Shown here one piece after another: positions 7,423 through 15,910 of a stretch of 64,000 nucleotides of DNA (positions are counted from its first letter, which is position 1; each line of letters starts with the position of its first letter). The stretch covers positions 3,692,599-3,756,598 of the forward strand of contig NZ_CP145809.1 in NCBI RefSeq assembly GCF_038049925.1, written 5' to 3'. The notes under the pieces were generated by a model. The model worked only from the letters and a program-made list of their open reading frames with translations, was not told where the DNA came from and ran no database searches. Made by a program: the position numbers and the translations under genes. The DNA comes from Georgenia sp. M64 (GTDB lineage: Bacteria > Actinomycetota > Actinomycetes > Actinomycetales > Actinomycetaceae).

Positions 7423-8559
7423 TCAGTGCCGTCGCGGCTGCCGGCGGACGAGGACGGCGGCGATGCCGGTCGTGATGGGGATCGCCAGGACGAGCCCGAT
7501 CGAGGACACGAGCGTTCGGACGACCTCCTCCGCGATGTCGCCGGACATCACCGTGTCGAGCGGCGCCCGGTCCCACAGGCTGGCGACGATGAGCAGGGGC
7601 AGAGCGGTGCCGACGTAGGCGAAGGCAAGGGTGTAGACCGTCGAGGCGATGTGGTCGCGGCCGATCCGCATGCCGCGTCCGAAGAGCCGCCGGCGCGACG
7701 CCCGTGGGTCGGCGGCGTGCAGCTCCCACACGGCCGAGGCCTGCGTGATGGTGACGTCGTTGAGCGCGCCGAGGCCGGCGATGACGATGCCCGCGAGCAC
7801 GAGGTCACTCAGCCGCACCCCGGGGAAGGACTCCTGGATGATCGGCACGCCGTCGCCCGAACCGGTGAGCTCGGCCGCCCGGGTGCCCCACGCGGCGAGC
7901 GCGATCGTGATGGCGAGACCGGCAAAGGTGCCCAGCAGCGCCGTCGTCGTGCGGATGGAGATGCCGTGGGCGAGGTACACCGCCAGGAACATCATCGCCG
8001 AGGAGCCCACGAGCGCGACGAGGAAGGGCGACTGCCCCACCATGATCGCGGGCAGCACGAAGTACACGGTGACCGCCAGGGAACCCACCAGGCCCACGAC
8101 GGCGGCCAGGCCCCGCCCGCGGGCCACCACGGCGACGGACAGCAGGTAGGCCAGCGCGAGCCAGAGCACCGGCGACCGGCGGTCGAAGTCCCAGAACGAG
8201 TACTCCCCGCCCTCCGGACCGGGCGAGGCGACCTTGACCCGGTCACCCGCGTCCGCCTCGGCGGCCAGCGCGGGGGGAAGCTGGACCGGAACCTGGTCAC
8301 CCTCGTCGGCGCCGCTCGTCAGCTCGACGACGATGGTCTGCCCCGGCGGCGTGGCCACCCGTTCGACGACGCCGTTCTCGATCGTCACACCCTCCACCGT
8401 CAGCGGCATCGACCCGACCGGGGTCTCCCCGCGTGGCCACAGCACCACCAGGCCGACGATCGTGGCGAGAAGCAGCGGGAGCACGAACGCGGCCAGCACC
8501 GTGCGCACCCGACGGGCCTCCCCCGTCTCGAGCCGGACCTCACCGTGACCGTGCGCCAT
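7423..8559 (-). CDS. YibE/F family membrane protein
   Basis: 378 residues. An N-terminal helix precedes an extracytoplasmic beta-type domain (about 45-125), then seven or so helices with family blocks such as TVYFVLPAIMVGQSPFL, HGISIRTTTALLGT and LNDVTITQASAVWEL. YibE/F proteins are multi-pass membrane proteins of unknown transport role. The gene starts 20 bp inside the end of the histidine kinase gene, so it follows it in one transcript. Its stop abuts the truncated epimerase. Confidence 0.9.
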   Translation of the reverse strand: MAHGHGEVRLETGEARRVRTVLAAFVLPLLLATIVGLVVLWPRGETPVGSMPLTVEGVTIENGVVERVATPPGQTIVVELTSGADEGDQVPVQLPPALAAEADAGDRVKVASPGPEGGEYSFWDFDRRSPVLWLALAYLLSVAVVARGRGLAAVVGLVGSLAVTVYFVLPAIMVGQSPFLVALVGSSAMMFLAVYLAHGISIRTTTALLGTFAGLAITIALAAWGTRAAELTGSGDGVPIIQESFPGVRLSDLVLAGIVIAGLGALNDVTITQASAVWELHAADPRASRRRLFGRGMRIGRDHIASTVYTLAFAYVGTALPLLIVASLWDRAPLDTVMSGDIAEEVVRTLVSSIGLVLAIPITTGIAAVLVRRQPRRH

Positions 8560-9703
8560 GGTTCCCCTCCTCCCGACCGACGACGCGCGCCGGCGTGACC
8601 GACACGGGCAGGGTGACGGTGAACCGTGCGCCCGCGCCGGGCCCGTCGCTCGCGGCCCGGACCGTGCCGCCGTGAGCCTCGACGATCGCCCGGACGATCG
8701 CCAGCCCCACCCCTGAGCCGCCGCGGGTGCGGTCCCGCGCCGAGTCCACCCGGTAGAACCGCTCGAACAGGTGCGGGAGGTGCTCGGCGCTGACGCCCTC
8801 GCCGTCGTCGGCGACCGTCACGGCCACGCCCGGGCCGATCCGGCGGGCCTCGAGGGCGACGTGCCCCCCGGCCGGGGTGTGCCGCAGGGCGTTGTCGAGG
8901 AGGTTGGTCAGGACCTGCCCGAGCCGGTCGGCGTCGGCGTCGAGCACCACGGACCGAGCGTCCGGTGCCGCCCGGACGGCCAGGTCGACGCCGAGCTCGG
9001 CGAACCGCCCCGCGGCCTGCGCGTGCGCGGCGTCCACGACCGTGCCGACGCCCACCGGCGCGCGGCGCATCGCCAGGCGCCCCTCCTCCGCGGTGGTCAC
9101 CAGGGCGACGTCCTCGGCGAGGCGGGCCAGCCGGACGACCTGGCCCCGCAGCATCGCGACCGTCTCGGCGTCGGCCGGCTGGACGCCGTCGGCGATCGCC
9201 TCGAGGTAGGCCTCGAGGGTGGCGACCGGCGTGCGCATCTCGTGCGCGAGGTCACCGAGCATCCGGCGGCGGCCGGACTCCACCGAGCCGAGATCTGCGG
9301 CCATGGTGTTGAAGGCAGCGGCGAGCTCGTCGAACTCGCGGCCGATGCCCACCGCCGGCACGCGCGCGGAGTGGTCGCCGGCCGCGACCCGTCCCGCGGC
9401 CGTCGTCGCGAGGGTGAGGGACCGAGCGGCCCGGCGGGCGATGAAGGCGCTGACCGCGGCGGCGGCGAGCACACCGGCGACCAGGCCGAGCGTGAGGGAC
9501 AGGCCCGCGGCGTCGGCGAAGGCGCGCTCGGCGTGCAGGACGGCGTCGGGGTCGTCCACGCCACTGACCGCCAGGTGGTCGTGGAAGACCGACGGCCCGA
9601 CCAGGGCGGCGATCGCCCAGGCCGTCGCCGCGACGACGAGCACCGCCGCGACCGTGGCCGCGAGCAGTCGCGGCGCGAGGCCCCACGACGCCGCCCGTCT
9701 CAC
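8540..9703 (-). CDS. Sensor histidine kinase
   Basis: 387 residues. Two membrane helices (about 11-33 and 69-91) flank a short extracytoplasmic loop of about 35 residues, then a HAMP region, the H-box LGDLAHEMRTPVATLEAY, N-box NLLDNALRHTP, G1 VADDGEGVS, F-box LFERFYRVD and G2 GGSGVGLAIVRAI. All catalytic motifs are intact. It overlaps the response regulator stop by 4 bp, forming a standard two-component operon. The short sensing loop and the redox/copper-type neighbourhood suggest an envelope or metal signal, but this is inference. Confidence 0.95.
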   Translation of the reverse strand: MRRAASWGLAPRLLAATVAAVLVVAATAWAIAALVGPSVFHDHLAVSGVDDPDAVLHAERAFADAAGLSLTLGLVAGVLAAAAVSAFIARRAARSLTLATTAAGRVAAGDHSARVPAVGIGREFDELAAAFNTMAADLGSVESGRRRMLGDLAHEMRTPVATLEAYLEAIADGVQPADAETVAMLRGQVVRLARLAEDVALVTTAEEGRLAMRRAPVGVGTVVDAAHAQAAGRFAELGVDLAVRAAPDARSVVLDADADRLGQVLTNLLDNALRHTPAGGHVALEARRIGPGVAVTVADDGEGVSAEHLPHLFERFYRVDSARDRTRGGSGVGLAIVRAIVEAHGGTVRAASDGPGAGARFTVTLPVSVTPARVVGREEGNHGARSR

Positions 9704-10404
9704 GTCCCCGGCCCCATGCGGTACCCCACCCCGCGGACCGTACGCACGAACACCGGCGCCGCCGGGTCGTCACCGAGCTTGCGGCGCAGGTGCCCGATGT
9801 GGACGTCGACGAGGTGCTCGTCGCCCACCCAGCCCGGCCCCCACACCTCCTCGATGAGGCGGCGGCGGGAGAAGACCATGGCCGGCCGGGCCACGAGGGC
9901 GGCCAGGACGTCGAACTCGGTGCGCGTCAGCTCCACCGGCTCGCCGTCGACATCGACCTCGCGACCGGGCAGGTCCAGGCGCAGCCGGCCGATCCGCACC
10001 GGCTCGGCACCGGCGGGCTGCGCGGCCCGGGGGCGGCGCAGCATCGCACGCACGCGGGCGAGGAGCTCGCGCGGGCTGAACGGCTTGGTGACGTAGTCGT
10101 CGGCGCCGACGGACAGCCCGACCAGCTTGTCCACCTCCTCCGCGCGGGCGGTGAGCATGACGATGTAGCAGTCGGAGAACGACCGGACCGCGCGGCACAC
10201 CTCGATCCCGTCGACGCCCGGCAGGCCGAGGTCGAGCACGATCACCGTGGGCCGCCACGTTCGGGCGTGCTCGACCGCGCTCGCGCCGTCACCGACGACC
10301 GCGACGTCGAACCCGTCCCGCTCGAAGTACCCGGCGACCAGCCGGGCGAGCGGGGCCTCGTCGTCGACGACGAGGATGCGCGGCGGCGGGTCCGTGGCTC
10401 TCAC
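9700..10404 (-). CDS. OmpR-family response regulator
   Basis: 234 residues from the GTG at 10404. The receiver domain has the acidic pair VVDDE, phospho-acceptor Asp in VLDLGLPG, MLTAR and the TKPFSPRELLARV Lys. The C-terminal winged helix includes ELTRTEFDVLAALV, HIGHLRRKLGD and RTVRGVGYRM. An in-frame GTG at 10470 would add 22 residues unlike the family, so 10404 is preferred even though no clear ribosome site precedes it (possibly leaderless). It pairs with the overlapping kinase gene. Confidence 0.93.
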   Translation of the reverse strand: MRATDPPPRILVVDDEAPLARLVAGYFERDGFDVAVVGDGASAVEHARTWRPTVIVLDLGLPGVDGIEVCRAVRSFSDCYIVMLTARAEEVDKLVGLSVGADDYVTKPFSPRELLARVRAMLRRPRAAQPAGAEPVRIGRLRLDLPGREVDVDGEPVELTRTEFDVLAALVARPAMVFSRRRLIEEVWGPGWVGDEHLVDVHIGHLRRKLGDDPAAPVFVRTVRGVGYRMGPGT

Positions 10405-10522
10405 CCGGACATTGTGCGGGCCGAGGTACCCGCACGCCGAACCTGGTGCGGACCCGGGCCCGATGTTCACCGGATCTTCAGGGTTGGCGTCCTGGTCGTG
10501 CCGGTGGGCGGGCCGCCTCCGC

Positions 10523-11113
10523 TCACAGGCGCGAGGTGACCTCCTCGAGCAGGTCGGCGGGGGCGAGCCACATCGAGGGGTACTCGCCCTGCCACCGCTG
10601 GACGCCGTCGGCGTCGACGAGGACGAAGCCGTGCCCGGGCAGCCCCTCGTGCATCCCGGTGCCGAGCACGCCGTACGCCTCGGAGACGGTGCCGTCGTCG
10701 AGGAGGTAGGGGGTGGTGGCCCCGTACGTCTGCAGGTCGGGCAGGATCTGCTCAGCCGTGTTCATGACGATCGGGAGCACCTCGATCCCGGCCTCGGCGA
10801 AGCCCGGCTCCTGCTCGATCGCGGTCATCTGCACGGTGCACGAGCCGCACCCGGCCCCCTCGTTGAAGTACAGGACCACGGGCGAGCCGCGCAGCTCGGA
10901 CAGGGTGACGCTCCCGCCGTCCGTGGTCGGCAGGGTGAAGTCCGGTGCCGTCCGGACGGCGTCGCTGTCGGTGGCCCGGGCGCCGAGGAGGGCGGCGACG
11001 GCGACGGTCACCACGACGAGCAGGCCCACGACCCAGGCGATCCGGGCCCGGCGCTCCCGCCGGGAGGGGGTCACGCCCGGGTGGGCCGGGGCGGGAGCGG
11101 TGCGTGCGGTCAT
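10523..11113 (-). CDS. Membrane-anchored redoxin (AhpC/TSA-like thioredoxin fold)
   Basis: 196 residues. A single N-terminal helix (about 25-45) anchors a thioredoxin-fold domain outside the membrane: APDFTLPTTDGGSVTLSEL, then FNEGAGCGSCTVQM with a CGSC active site where peroxiredoxins have one Cys. The family role is thiol-disulfide exchange or peroxide reduction. The ATG (11113) overlaps the stop of the CcdA-like gene, and with the glutaredoxin-like gene upstream this makes a three-gene relay taking electrons across the membrane to an outside thiol acceptor. Confidence 0.9.
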   Translation of the reverse strand: MTARTAPAPAHPGVTPSRRERRARIAWVVGLLVVVTVAVAALLGARATDSDAVRTAPDFTLPTTDGGSVTLSELRGSPVVLYFNEGAGCGSCTVQMTAIEQEPGFAEAGIEVLPIVMNTAEQILPDLQTYGATTPYLLDDGTVSEAYGVLGTGMHEGLPGHGFVLVDADGVQRWQGEYPSMWLAPADLLEEVTSRL

Positions 11114-12075
11114 CGGACCAGGCCTTCCGGACGTGTGGGGTGGGAGGACGTGTCGTCGGCCGGCTCGGGGGTCGCCGGACCTGTCCCCGGCGCGTCCCCG
11201 TCCGGGCGGGCGCCGCGGCGCCGGTCCCGGAGCGTGGCGACGACGAACACCAGGGCGAGCAGGAGCAGCGCCGCGCCGAGGACGGGCTCGGGGACCGGTG
11301 CCAGGCGGTCCTGGAGCGCGCCGAAGATCCGCGCGAGCCCGGCACCGACCGACTCCTGCGCCGCCGTGCCGCCGGTCATGTCGGGGCTGCCGGCGAGGGC
11401 GATGACGCCCGCACCCATGACGGCGAACGCGACGGCGACGACGATGTTGAGGGTGTTCGTCACGAGCACGCGGCCGGCGAGGCGGATGCGCACCAGCCGC
11501 GCCCGGAAGAGCTTGCGCTCGCCCAGCCGCGCCCGGTCCCACACCAGGGCCATGACGAAGAGGGGGAAGACCATGCCGAAGACGTACGCGAGGCCGAGCA
11601 CGAGACCTCCGGCGGCCGAGCCGGACAGCGCCGAGAGGGTCATCACGCCGGCGAGGACGGGGGCGCAGCACGAGGAGGCGATGCCGGCGAAGACCCCGAG
11701 GGCGAAGAAGCTGGCGGTGTCACCGCGGGAGGTGTCCGGTGCGCGCAGGAAGCCGGGCAGGGACCACATGCGCCCCGAGAGCGACAGGGCCGCCAGGGCG
11801 AGCATGAGGAGCCCGCCCGCCCAGTACAGCGGTGCGTGGTAGCGCGCGATCGCCCCGGCCACCAGGCTCATCCCGAGCGTGATGGGCACCAGGACGAGCG
11901 CGAGGCCGGCGGTGAAGACGAACGTGAGCGGCAACAGCTTCCACCGGTGGTTGCGCACCGCGCCGGCGAGGTAGCTCGGCGCGAGGAAGACGATGCAGCA
12001 CGGCGCGAAGAGGGCCACGCCACCGGCGAGGAAGGCGGCGAGGACGCTGCCGGTGGCGAGGAGCTCGGTGCCCAT
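11110..12075 (-). CDS. CcdA/DsbD-type membrane thiol transporter
   Basis: 321 residues with about seven to eight helices. Conserved Cys occur in LFAPCCIVFLAPSYL and ASSCCAPVLAGVM, matching the two half-repeats of the CcdA/cytochrome c biogenesis transmembrane family that carries reducing power outward. The C-terminal tail is long, charged and Pro-rich. The ATG (12075) overlaps the stop of the glutaredoxin-like gene, and the stop overlaps the redoxin start. Its likely partners are these two neighbours rather than a cytochrome c system, since no ResB/ResC is present here. Confidence 0.9.
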   Translation of the reverse strand: MGTELLATGSVLAAFLAGGVALFAPCCIVFLAPSYLAGAVRNHRWKLLPLTFVFTAGLALVLVPITLGMSLVAGAIARYHAPLYWAGGLLMLALAALSLSGRMWSLPGFLRAPDTSRGDTASFFALGVFAGIASSCCAPVLAGVMTLSALSGSAAGGLVLGLAYVFGMVFPLFVMALVWDRARLGERKLFRARLVRIRLAGRVLVTNTLNIVVAVAFAVMGAGVIALAGSPDMTGGTAAQESVGAGLARIFGALQDRLAPVPEPVLGAALLLLALVFVVATLRDRRRGARPDGDAPGTGPATPEPADDTSSHPTRPEGLVR

Positions 12076-12362
12076 CAGCGGGCTCCGGCCGCGGCACGGC
12101 GCGACCGCTCGGCCAGCGCCTTGAGCAGCTTGCGGCGCGGGAGGCGCCCGGCGCTGAACCGGGCGCCGTCGAGGAGGACGAGGGGGTTCATCGCCGGGCG
12201 GTGCTCGGCGGCGAGCCGCCGGCCCTCCGGGGACTCGAGCTCGACCACCTCGACGCGCAGCGGCTGCACCGCCGCGATCTCCCGCAGCGCCTCCACGGCG
12301 TCGTCGCAGAGGTGGCACGCGGGGGCGTGCACCACCGTCAGCACCGGGACCTGACCGTCCAC
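12075..12362 (-). CDS. Glutaredoxin-like thiol protein
   Basis: 95 residues. The thioredoxin-fold core reads VLTVVHAPACHLCDDAVEAL with a CHLC active site near residue 17, then NPLVLLDGARFSAGRLPRRKL. The GTG at 12362 is chosen because GGAGGAGG sits about 6 nt upstream; a longer reading frame from 12449 adds a low-complexity leader. It is the first gene of the glutaredoxin-CcdA-redoxin operon and the likely cytoplasmic reductant. Confidence 0.85.
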   Translation of the reverse strand: MDGQVPVLTVVHAPACHLCDDAVEALREIAAVQPLRVEVVELESPEGRRLAAEHRPAMNPLVLLDGARFSAGRLPRRKLLKALAERSRRAAAGAR

Positions 12363-12491
12363 GCCGGACCTCCTCCAGGCCGGCTCGCTCGCGCCGGCGT
12401 CCAGGCCGGCTCGGGCGCCGGTCCGCTCCGGCAAGCCTGACCCCCGCACCCAGGGGGTCTGATCACGCTGCGGTCAAGAATCGATGAAGAT

Positions 12492-12516
12492 CCCGGCGGG
12501 GGCGTGCCCCGCCGGG
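12492..12516 (-). terminator. Terminator hairpin of the DUF305 gene
   Basis: Perfect 10-bp stem CCCGGCGGGG / CCCCGCCGGG with a GCGTG loop, only 6 nt beyond the DUF305 stop on the minus strand. Confidence 0.8.
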
Positions 12517-12522
12517 AGAAGG

Positions 12523-13191
12523 TCACAGACCGGCGAGCAGCTCCTCCATCTCGGCGATCTCCGCCTCCTGGTCGGCGATGATCTGCTCCGCGAGCGCGAG
12601 CGCGGCAGGATCAGCTCCCTCGTCGAGCTGCCCCTCAGCCATCTCGATCGCTCCGCGGTGGTGCTCGATCATGAGCTCGAGGAAGCGCCGGTCGAGGTCG
12701 GCGCCCTCGGCGCTCTCCAGCTCGGCCATCGCCTCCTCCTGGCTCAGCCCGCCCATGTCCATGCCGCCGTGGTCCATCCCGGCCATGTCCTCCTCGGCCG
12801 CCCCGGCCTCGCCCCAGGCGTCGAGCCAGGAGGTCATGAGGTCGATCTCCGGTCCCTGGGCTGCACTGATCCGCTCGCCGAGGGCACGCACCTCCTCGGT
12901 GCTCGCGTCCGAGGCGGCCAGCTCGGCCATCTCGATCGCACCCTCGTGGTGGACGATCATCATCTGCGCGAACTCGGTGTCGGCGTCGTTGTGCGCGGCG
13001 TCCGTCATGGACTCGTCCGTCGTGGACTCGCTGGTGGCCTCGTCGGCCGCCCCGGTCGCCGCTGTGGTGGTCGATGCCGTGGTCGGCGTCGCTGCGGGGT
13101 CGGCCGCCTCCGAGCAGGCGCCCAGGACGAGGACGGTGGCGAGGGTTGCGGCGGCAACCGCGGATCGGCGGTTCGTGAGGGAGCGGAGCAT
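12523..13191 (-). CDS. DUF305 family lipoprotein
   Basis: 222 residues. The signal ends in a lipobox (VLVLGACS), so Cys 26 is probably lipidated. After a Thr/Ala linker come two copies of the DUF305 unit: FAQMMIVHHEGAIEMAELA and FLELMIEHHRGAIEMAEGQ, each with an HH pair, separated by a Met/His-rich patch (MAGMDHGGMDMGG) suggestive of copper binding. DUF305 proteins often accompany copper-handling genes, and a multicopper oxidase lies 3 kb away. It is transcribed alone and has its own terminator. Confidence 0.93.
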   Translation of the reverse strand: MLRSLTNRRSAVAAATLATVLVLGACSEAADPAATPTTASTTTAATGAADEATSESTTDESMTDAAHNDADTEFAQMMIVHHEGAIEMAELAASDASTEEVRALGERISAAQGPEIDLMTSWLDAWGEAGAAEEDMAGMDHGGMDMGGLSQEEAMAELESAEGADLDRRFLELMIEHHRGAIEMAEGQLDEGADPAALALAEQIIADQEAEIAEMEELLAGL

Positions 13192-13473
13192 GAGCCTGCC
13201 TTCTTTCGGACGTGGTGGGTGTCGTGGCGCCGACGCGGCGCGACGCCGGCCCGCAGCAGGGTCAGGCTCGACGACCGCGCCGGGACGCGCAAGCGGGTAG
13301 GGCCGAGTTCGTCAGTTCTTCATGAACGACGTGGCCGCCGCACGTCGTGTCCTCATGGACGACGGGACTGCCGCGGGAGTTGATGATGTTTCGATGAAGG
13401 CCGTTACCGCAGCGTGACTTCGCCGGCCCGGCGCGGATAGCGTGACGTCCGCCGGCACGCCGCCCGGCCCCGG

Positions 13474-13622
13474 ACGGACGTCGAACCCTGCTGCCGCCCG
13501 CGGACACCGACACCGCAGCAGGGGCGGGGGAACCACGCACGTGGCCCCCCGGGGCCTTGGGGTCAAGCGCGAGTCCTCGCGCCGGCAGCTCTCCCGCCGA
13601 ACCCGACAGCTCACCTCGCAGA
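13474..13622 (+). promoter_or_regulatory. c-di-AMP riboswitch (ydaO/yuaA type)
   Basis: Conserved blocks of this class appear in order: GGGGGAACCACG (13525-13536), TTGGGGTCAAGCGCGAG (13557-13573) and the diagnostic 3' end CCGCCGAACCCGACAGCTCACC (split over 13594-13615), followed by TCGCAGACG. A closing pairing CCCTGCTG / CAGCAGGG brackets the 5' part. The element ends 14 nt before an NlpC/P60 hydrolase start, the classic actinobacterial setting, where c-di-AMP turns off wall hydrolase expression. The rest of the 445-bp gap (13192-13636) holds the divergent promoters, and no other gene is seen there. Confidence 0.85.
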
Positions 13623-13636
13623 CGACCAGGAGAACT

Positions 13637-14455
13637 GTGACCACACACGCACGGCACCGTGCCGCGCTCCGCCCGTCCACGCCGCTCACCGTCGCCCTCG
13701 AGGGGGTCCCCGTCCGTCGCGGTCTCGCCGCGATGGCGTCCTCCGGCCTCGTCCTGACCATGGCCGCGACCTCGGCCACCGCCACCCCCGAGGCGTCCTC
13801 GCTACCCAACGTCGACGTCCGAGCCGCGACGAGCGAGGCCCTGACCGCGATGGTCACCACACCGACCGTCAAGGTCCCGGCGGACATCGTCTGGACCGTC
13901 GACGACGTCGCGACGGCCCAGGCCGCTCCACCGCCCGCGCCCGAGCCGGAGCCGGTGCCGGCGGCCGCCGCTCCGGTCGACCGCACCTCGGCCGCGGTCT
14001 CACGCTCGGCCGAGCGCGCCGCGCCGATCGCCGCCGCGGCCGAGCGCGCCGCGCCGATCGCCGCCGCGGCCGAGCCCGCGCCGGTCGCCGAGCCCGCCCC
14101 CGCACCTGCCGCCGCACTGAGCGGGGAAGCCGTGGTCGCGTACGCCCGACAGTTCCTGGGTGTGCCGTACGTGTGGGGCGGGACGACCCCCGCGGGTTTC
14201 GACTGCTCCGGGTTCACGAGCTACGTGTACGCCCAGTTCGGCGTCGCGCTGCCGCGCACCTCTGCCGCGCAGGCAACGATCGGCACCCGGGTCTCGGCCG
14301 CCGACGCACGGCCCGGGGACCTCGTCACCTGGCCCGGGCACGTCGGCATCTACACGGGCAACGGGAACAACATCGCCGCCCGCCAGCCGGGGACACCGCT
14401 GACCGAGGGCCCGATCTACAACTCCAGCCCCACATTCATCCGCGTCACCGGGTGA
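13637..14455 (+). CDS. NlpC/P60 cell-wall hydrolase
   Basis: 272 residues from GTG 13637, which has AGGAGA 4 nt upstream. A long N-terminal signal region (RRGLAAMASSGLVLTMAATS) leads to a low-complexity Ala/Pro/Glu linker with a duplicated AERAAPIAAA unit (30-bp DNA repeat near 14011-14070). The catalytic domain (about 162-272) holds DCSGFTSYVY (Cys nucleophile) and WPGHVGIYTGNG (His). It cuts peptide stems of peptidoglycan outside the cell. The c-di-AMP riboswitch directly upstream links it to wall turgor and turnover control. Confidence 0.93.
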   Translation: MTTHARHRAALRPSTPLTVALEGVPVRRGLAAMASSGLVLTMAATSATATPEASSLPNVDVRAATSEALTAMVTTPTVKVPADIVWTVDDVATAQAAPPPAPEPEPVPAAAAPVDRTSAAVSRSAERAAPIAAAAERAAPIAAAAEPAPVAEPAPAPAAALSGEAVVAYARQFLGVPYVWGGTTPAGFDCSGFTSYVYAQFGVALPRTSAAQATIGTRVSAADARPGDLVTWPGHVGIYTGNGNNIAARQPGTPLTEGPIYNSSPTFIRVTG

Positions 14456-14528
14456 CCGGCCCCACGGGCGTGTGCCCGGCGCAGTGCCCCTGCTCGGGCA
14501 CCGCCGTGGCCACCTGCCCGGGGCTGGG

Positions 14529-14577
14529 TCGGCCGGACCGCTGAGGGACTCCTGGCCTCGGCACCCGGTCCGGCCGA
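14529..14577. terminator. Bidirectional terminator-like inverted repeat
   Basis: 12-bp perfect arms TCGGCCGGACCG (14529-14540) and CGGTCCGGCCGA (14566-14577) between the converging NlpC/P60 and F510_1955-type genes. The 25-nt loop is long, so the function is tentative. Confidence 0.55.
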
Positions 14578-14596
14578 TGCCTTCAGCGTCGGCGAC

Positions 14597-15628
14597 TCAG
14601 GAGATGGCGTCCCAGGTCTGGCCGCTGTCCCGGCTGCGGAGCACCACGGCGTCGACGGCGGCCAGGAGGGTCTCCTCGTCGAGGGCCATGAACGCCTCCG
14701 GGGCTCCGCCGGGACTTCCCGCGACGTGCCAGGTGCCGTCCTGGAGCGACCAGACCGTCCCGTCCAGACCCAGGCCGACCAGGGCCGCCCCGGCGTGGTC
14801 GACGAGCAGCAGCGGCTCGGGAGGCTGGTGGTCGTGCGGACCGAAGGTGGCGCCGCCGTCGTCGGAGACGACCAGGCCGGCGTCGGTCGTGGCGACGAGC
14901 CGGCCGTCCGCGGTGGGGTCGGCGTCGAGATCGCGCAGGCCGAGCACGGCCCCGCCGCTCCACGAGGCTCCGCCGTCGTCGCTGCGCAGCACCGTGCCGG
15001 TCGTGGCGTCGAAGCCGTAGACGTGCTCGCCGGTGGCGGTGAGCGAGTGGAAGTCCACCTGCCCGCCGAGGGCGAGCTCGGTCCAGCTGAGCCCGCCGTC
15101 GGTGCTGGCGAGGACGCCGAGGTTCGCGTTGCCGGGTTCGTCCGGCCCGGGGTGGCCGCTGATGAGGAACGTGCCCGGTCCGGCCGCCGTCAGCGCCATG
15201 ACGTCCTGGCGGTCCTCACCCACGGCGTACGCGGCGCCGTCGAGAAGCACGAACAGCCCGTGGTGGGTGCCGGCGTAGACCCGGCCGTCCGCCTCGTCGA
15301 TGGCGAGGTCGTGCACGTGGCCGAGGTCCGCCGCGGTGGCTGGTGTCGAGGTGGCGAGCAGCCTCGCCGCGCTGGGTTCGGCGGCGCCTGCAGGCGCTGC
15401 GTCGTCGGTGGCGTCCACCCCGAGCGCGGCGGCTCCGGCGGCACCGTCGACACCGGCCCCGCGCGGTGCGTCCTCGACGGCGGCCCCGGAGGCGTCCGAC
15501 GTGACCGCGAGCTCGACCCTTGCGACGTCGCCGGCGTCCCCGCCGGCCGCGCACGACGTGAGCAGCGCTGCCGCGAGCGCAGGCACGACCACGCGGCCGA
15601 GCCGGCCGGGCGTGCGGTGGTCAGGCAT
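14597..15628 (-). CDS. F510_1955-type glycosylhydrolase-like lipoprotein (Asp-box beta propeller)
   Basis: 343 residues. A lipobox ending LLTSCAAG follows a short signal; after an Ala/Asp-rich spacer come repeated blades with Asp-box motifs: ASTDGGLSWTEL, RSDDGGASWSGG, VSDDGGATFGP and RSRDSGQTWD. HVHDLAIDEADGRVYAGTHHGLF is the characteristic opening of the F510_1955 family, annotated as exo-sialidase-like but of unproven activity. In actinobacteria these proteins sit with DUF305 and multicopper oxidase genes, as here. Confidence 0.85.
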   Translation of the reverse strand: MPDHRTPGRLGRVVVPALAAALLTSCAAGGDAGDVARVELAVTSDASGAAVEDAPRGAGVDGAAGAAALGVDATDDAAPAGAAEPSAARLLATSTPATAADLGHVHDLAIDEADGRVYAGTHHGLFVLLDGAAYAVGEDRQDVMALTAAGPGTFLISGHPGPDEPGNANLGVLASTDGGLSWTELALGGQVDFHSLTATGEHVYGFDATTGTVLRSDDGGASWSGGAVLGLRDLDADPTADGRLVATTDAGLVVSDDGGATFGPHDHQPPEPLLLVDHAGAALVGLGLDGTVWSLQDGTWHVAGSPGGAPEAFMALDEETLLAAVDAVVLRSRDSGQTWDAIS

Positions 15629-15753
15629 GACGTCCTCGGGGGTCCACGGGGGCGGTCACCGCCCCGGCCCCGCCCAGTCAGGGGCCGGCCCTTACGATGG
15701 CCGCCCGGACCGGGTCGGGTCAAGACGGTCAGCGGGTGCTGGGGGCATCGTCG

Positions 15754-15783
15754 TCGACACCCGTGACCGCACGGGTGTCGACA
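15754..15783. promoter_or_regulatory. 13-bp perfect palindrome in the divergent promoter region
   Basis: GTCGACACCCGTG (15754-15766) and CACGGGTGTCGAC (15771-15783) separated by ACCG, in the 282-bp gap between the F510_1955-type gene and the SHOCT/oxidase operon. Just after it the element TTCGTGAAG occurs within GTGAAGAGTTCGTGAAG (15793-15809). It could be a repressor operator or a transcript hairpin; similar ATGAA/GTGAAG elements occur near 12483 and 13393. Confidence 0.5.
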
Positions 15784-15910
15784 CACGGCTGTCGTGAAGA
15801 GTTCGTGAAGCCTGCGCCCGGAGCCGCCGGGCCCGGCCCGCCCCGGCATACGCTCGACGTGCGGGCCGCGCTCGGACGAGCGCCACGGCCCGCACCGGGA
15901 GGGGACAGCG

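Noticed and set aside
6566-7729. Full-length 387-residue epimerase
   Set aside because: The extra N-terminal 105 residues are an out-of-phase reading of the intact YibE/F gene.
14472-15766. Plus-strand proteins opposite the F510_1955-type gene
   Set aside because: They are Arg/Gly-rich mirror frames; the minus strand carries a lipobox and four Asp-boxes.
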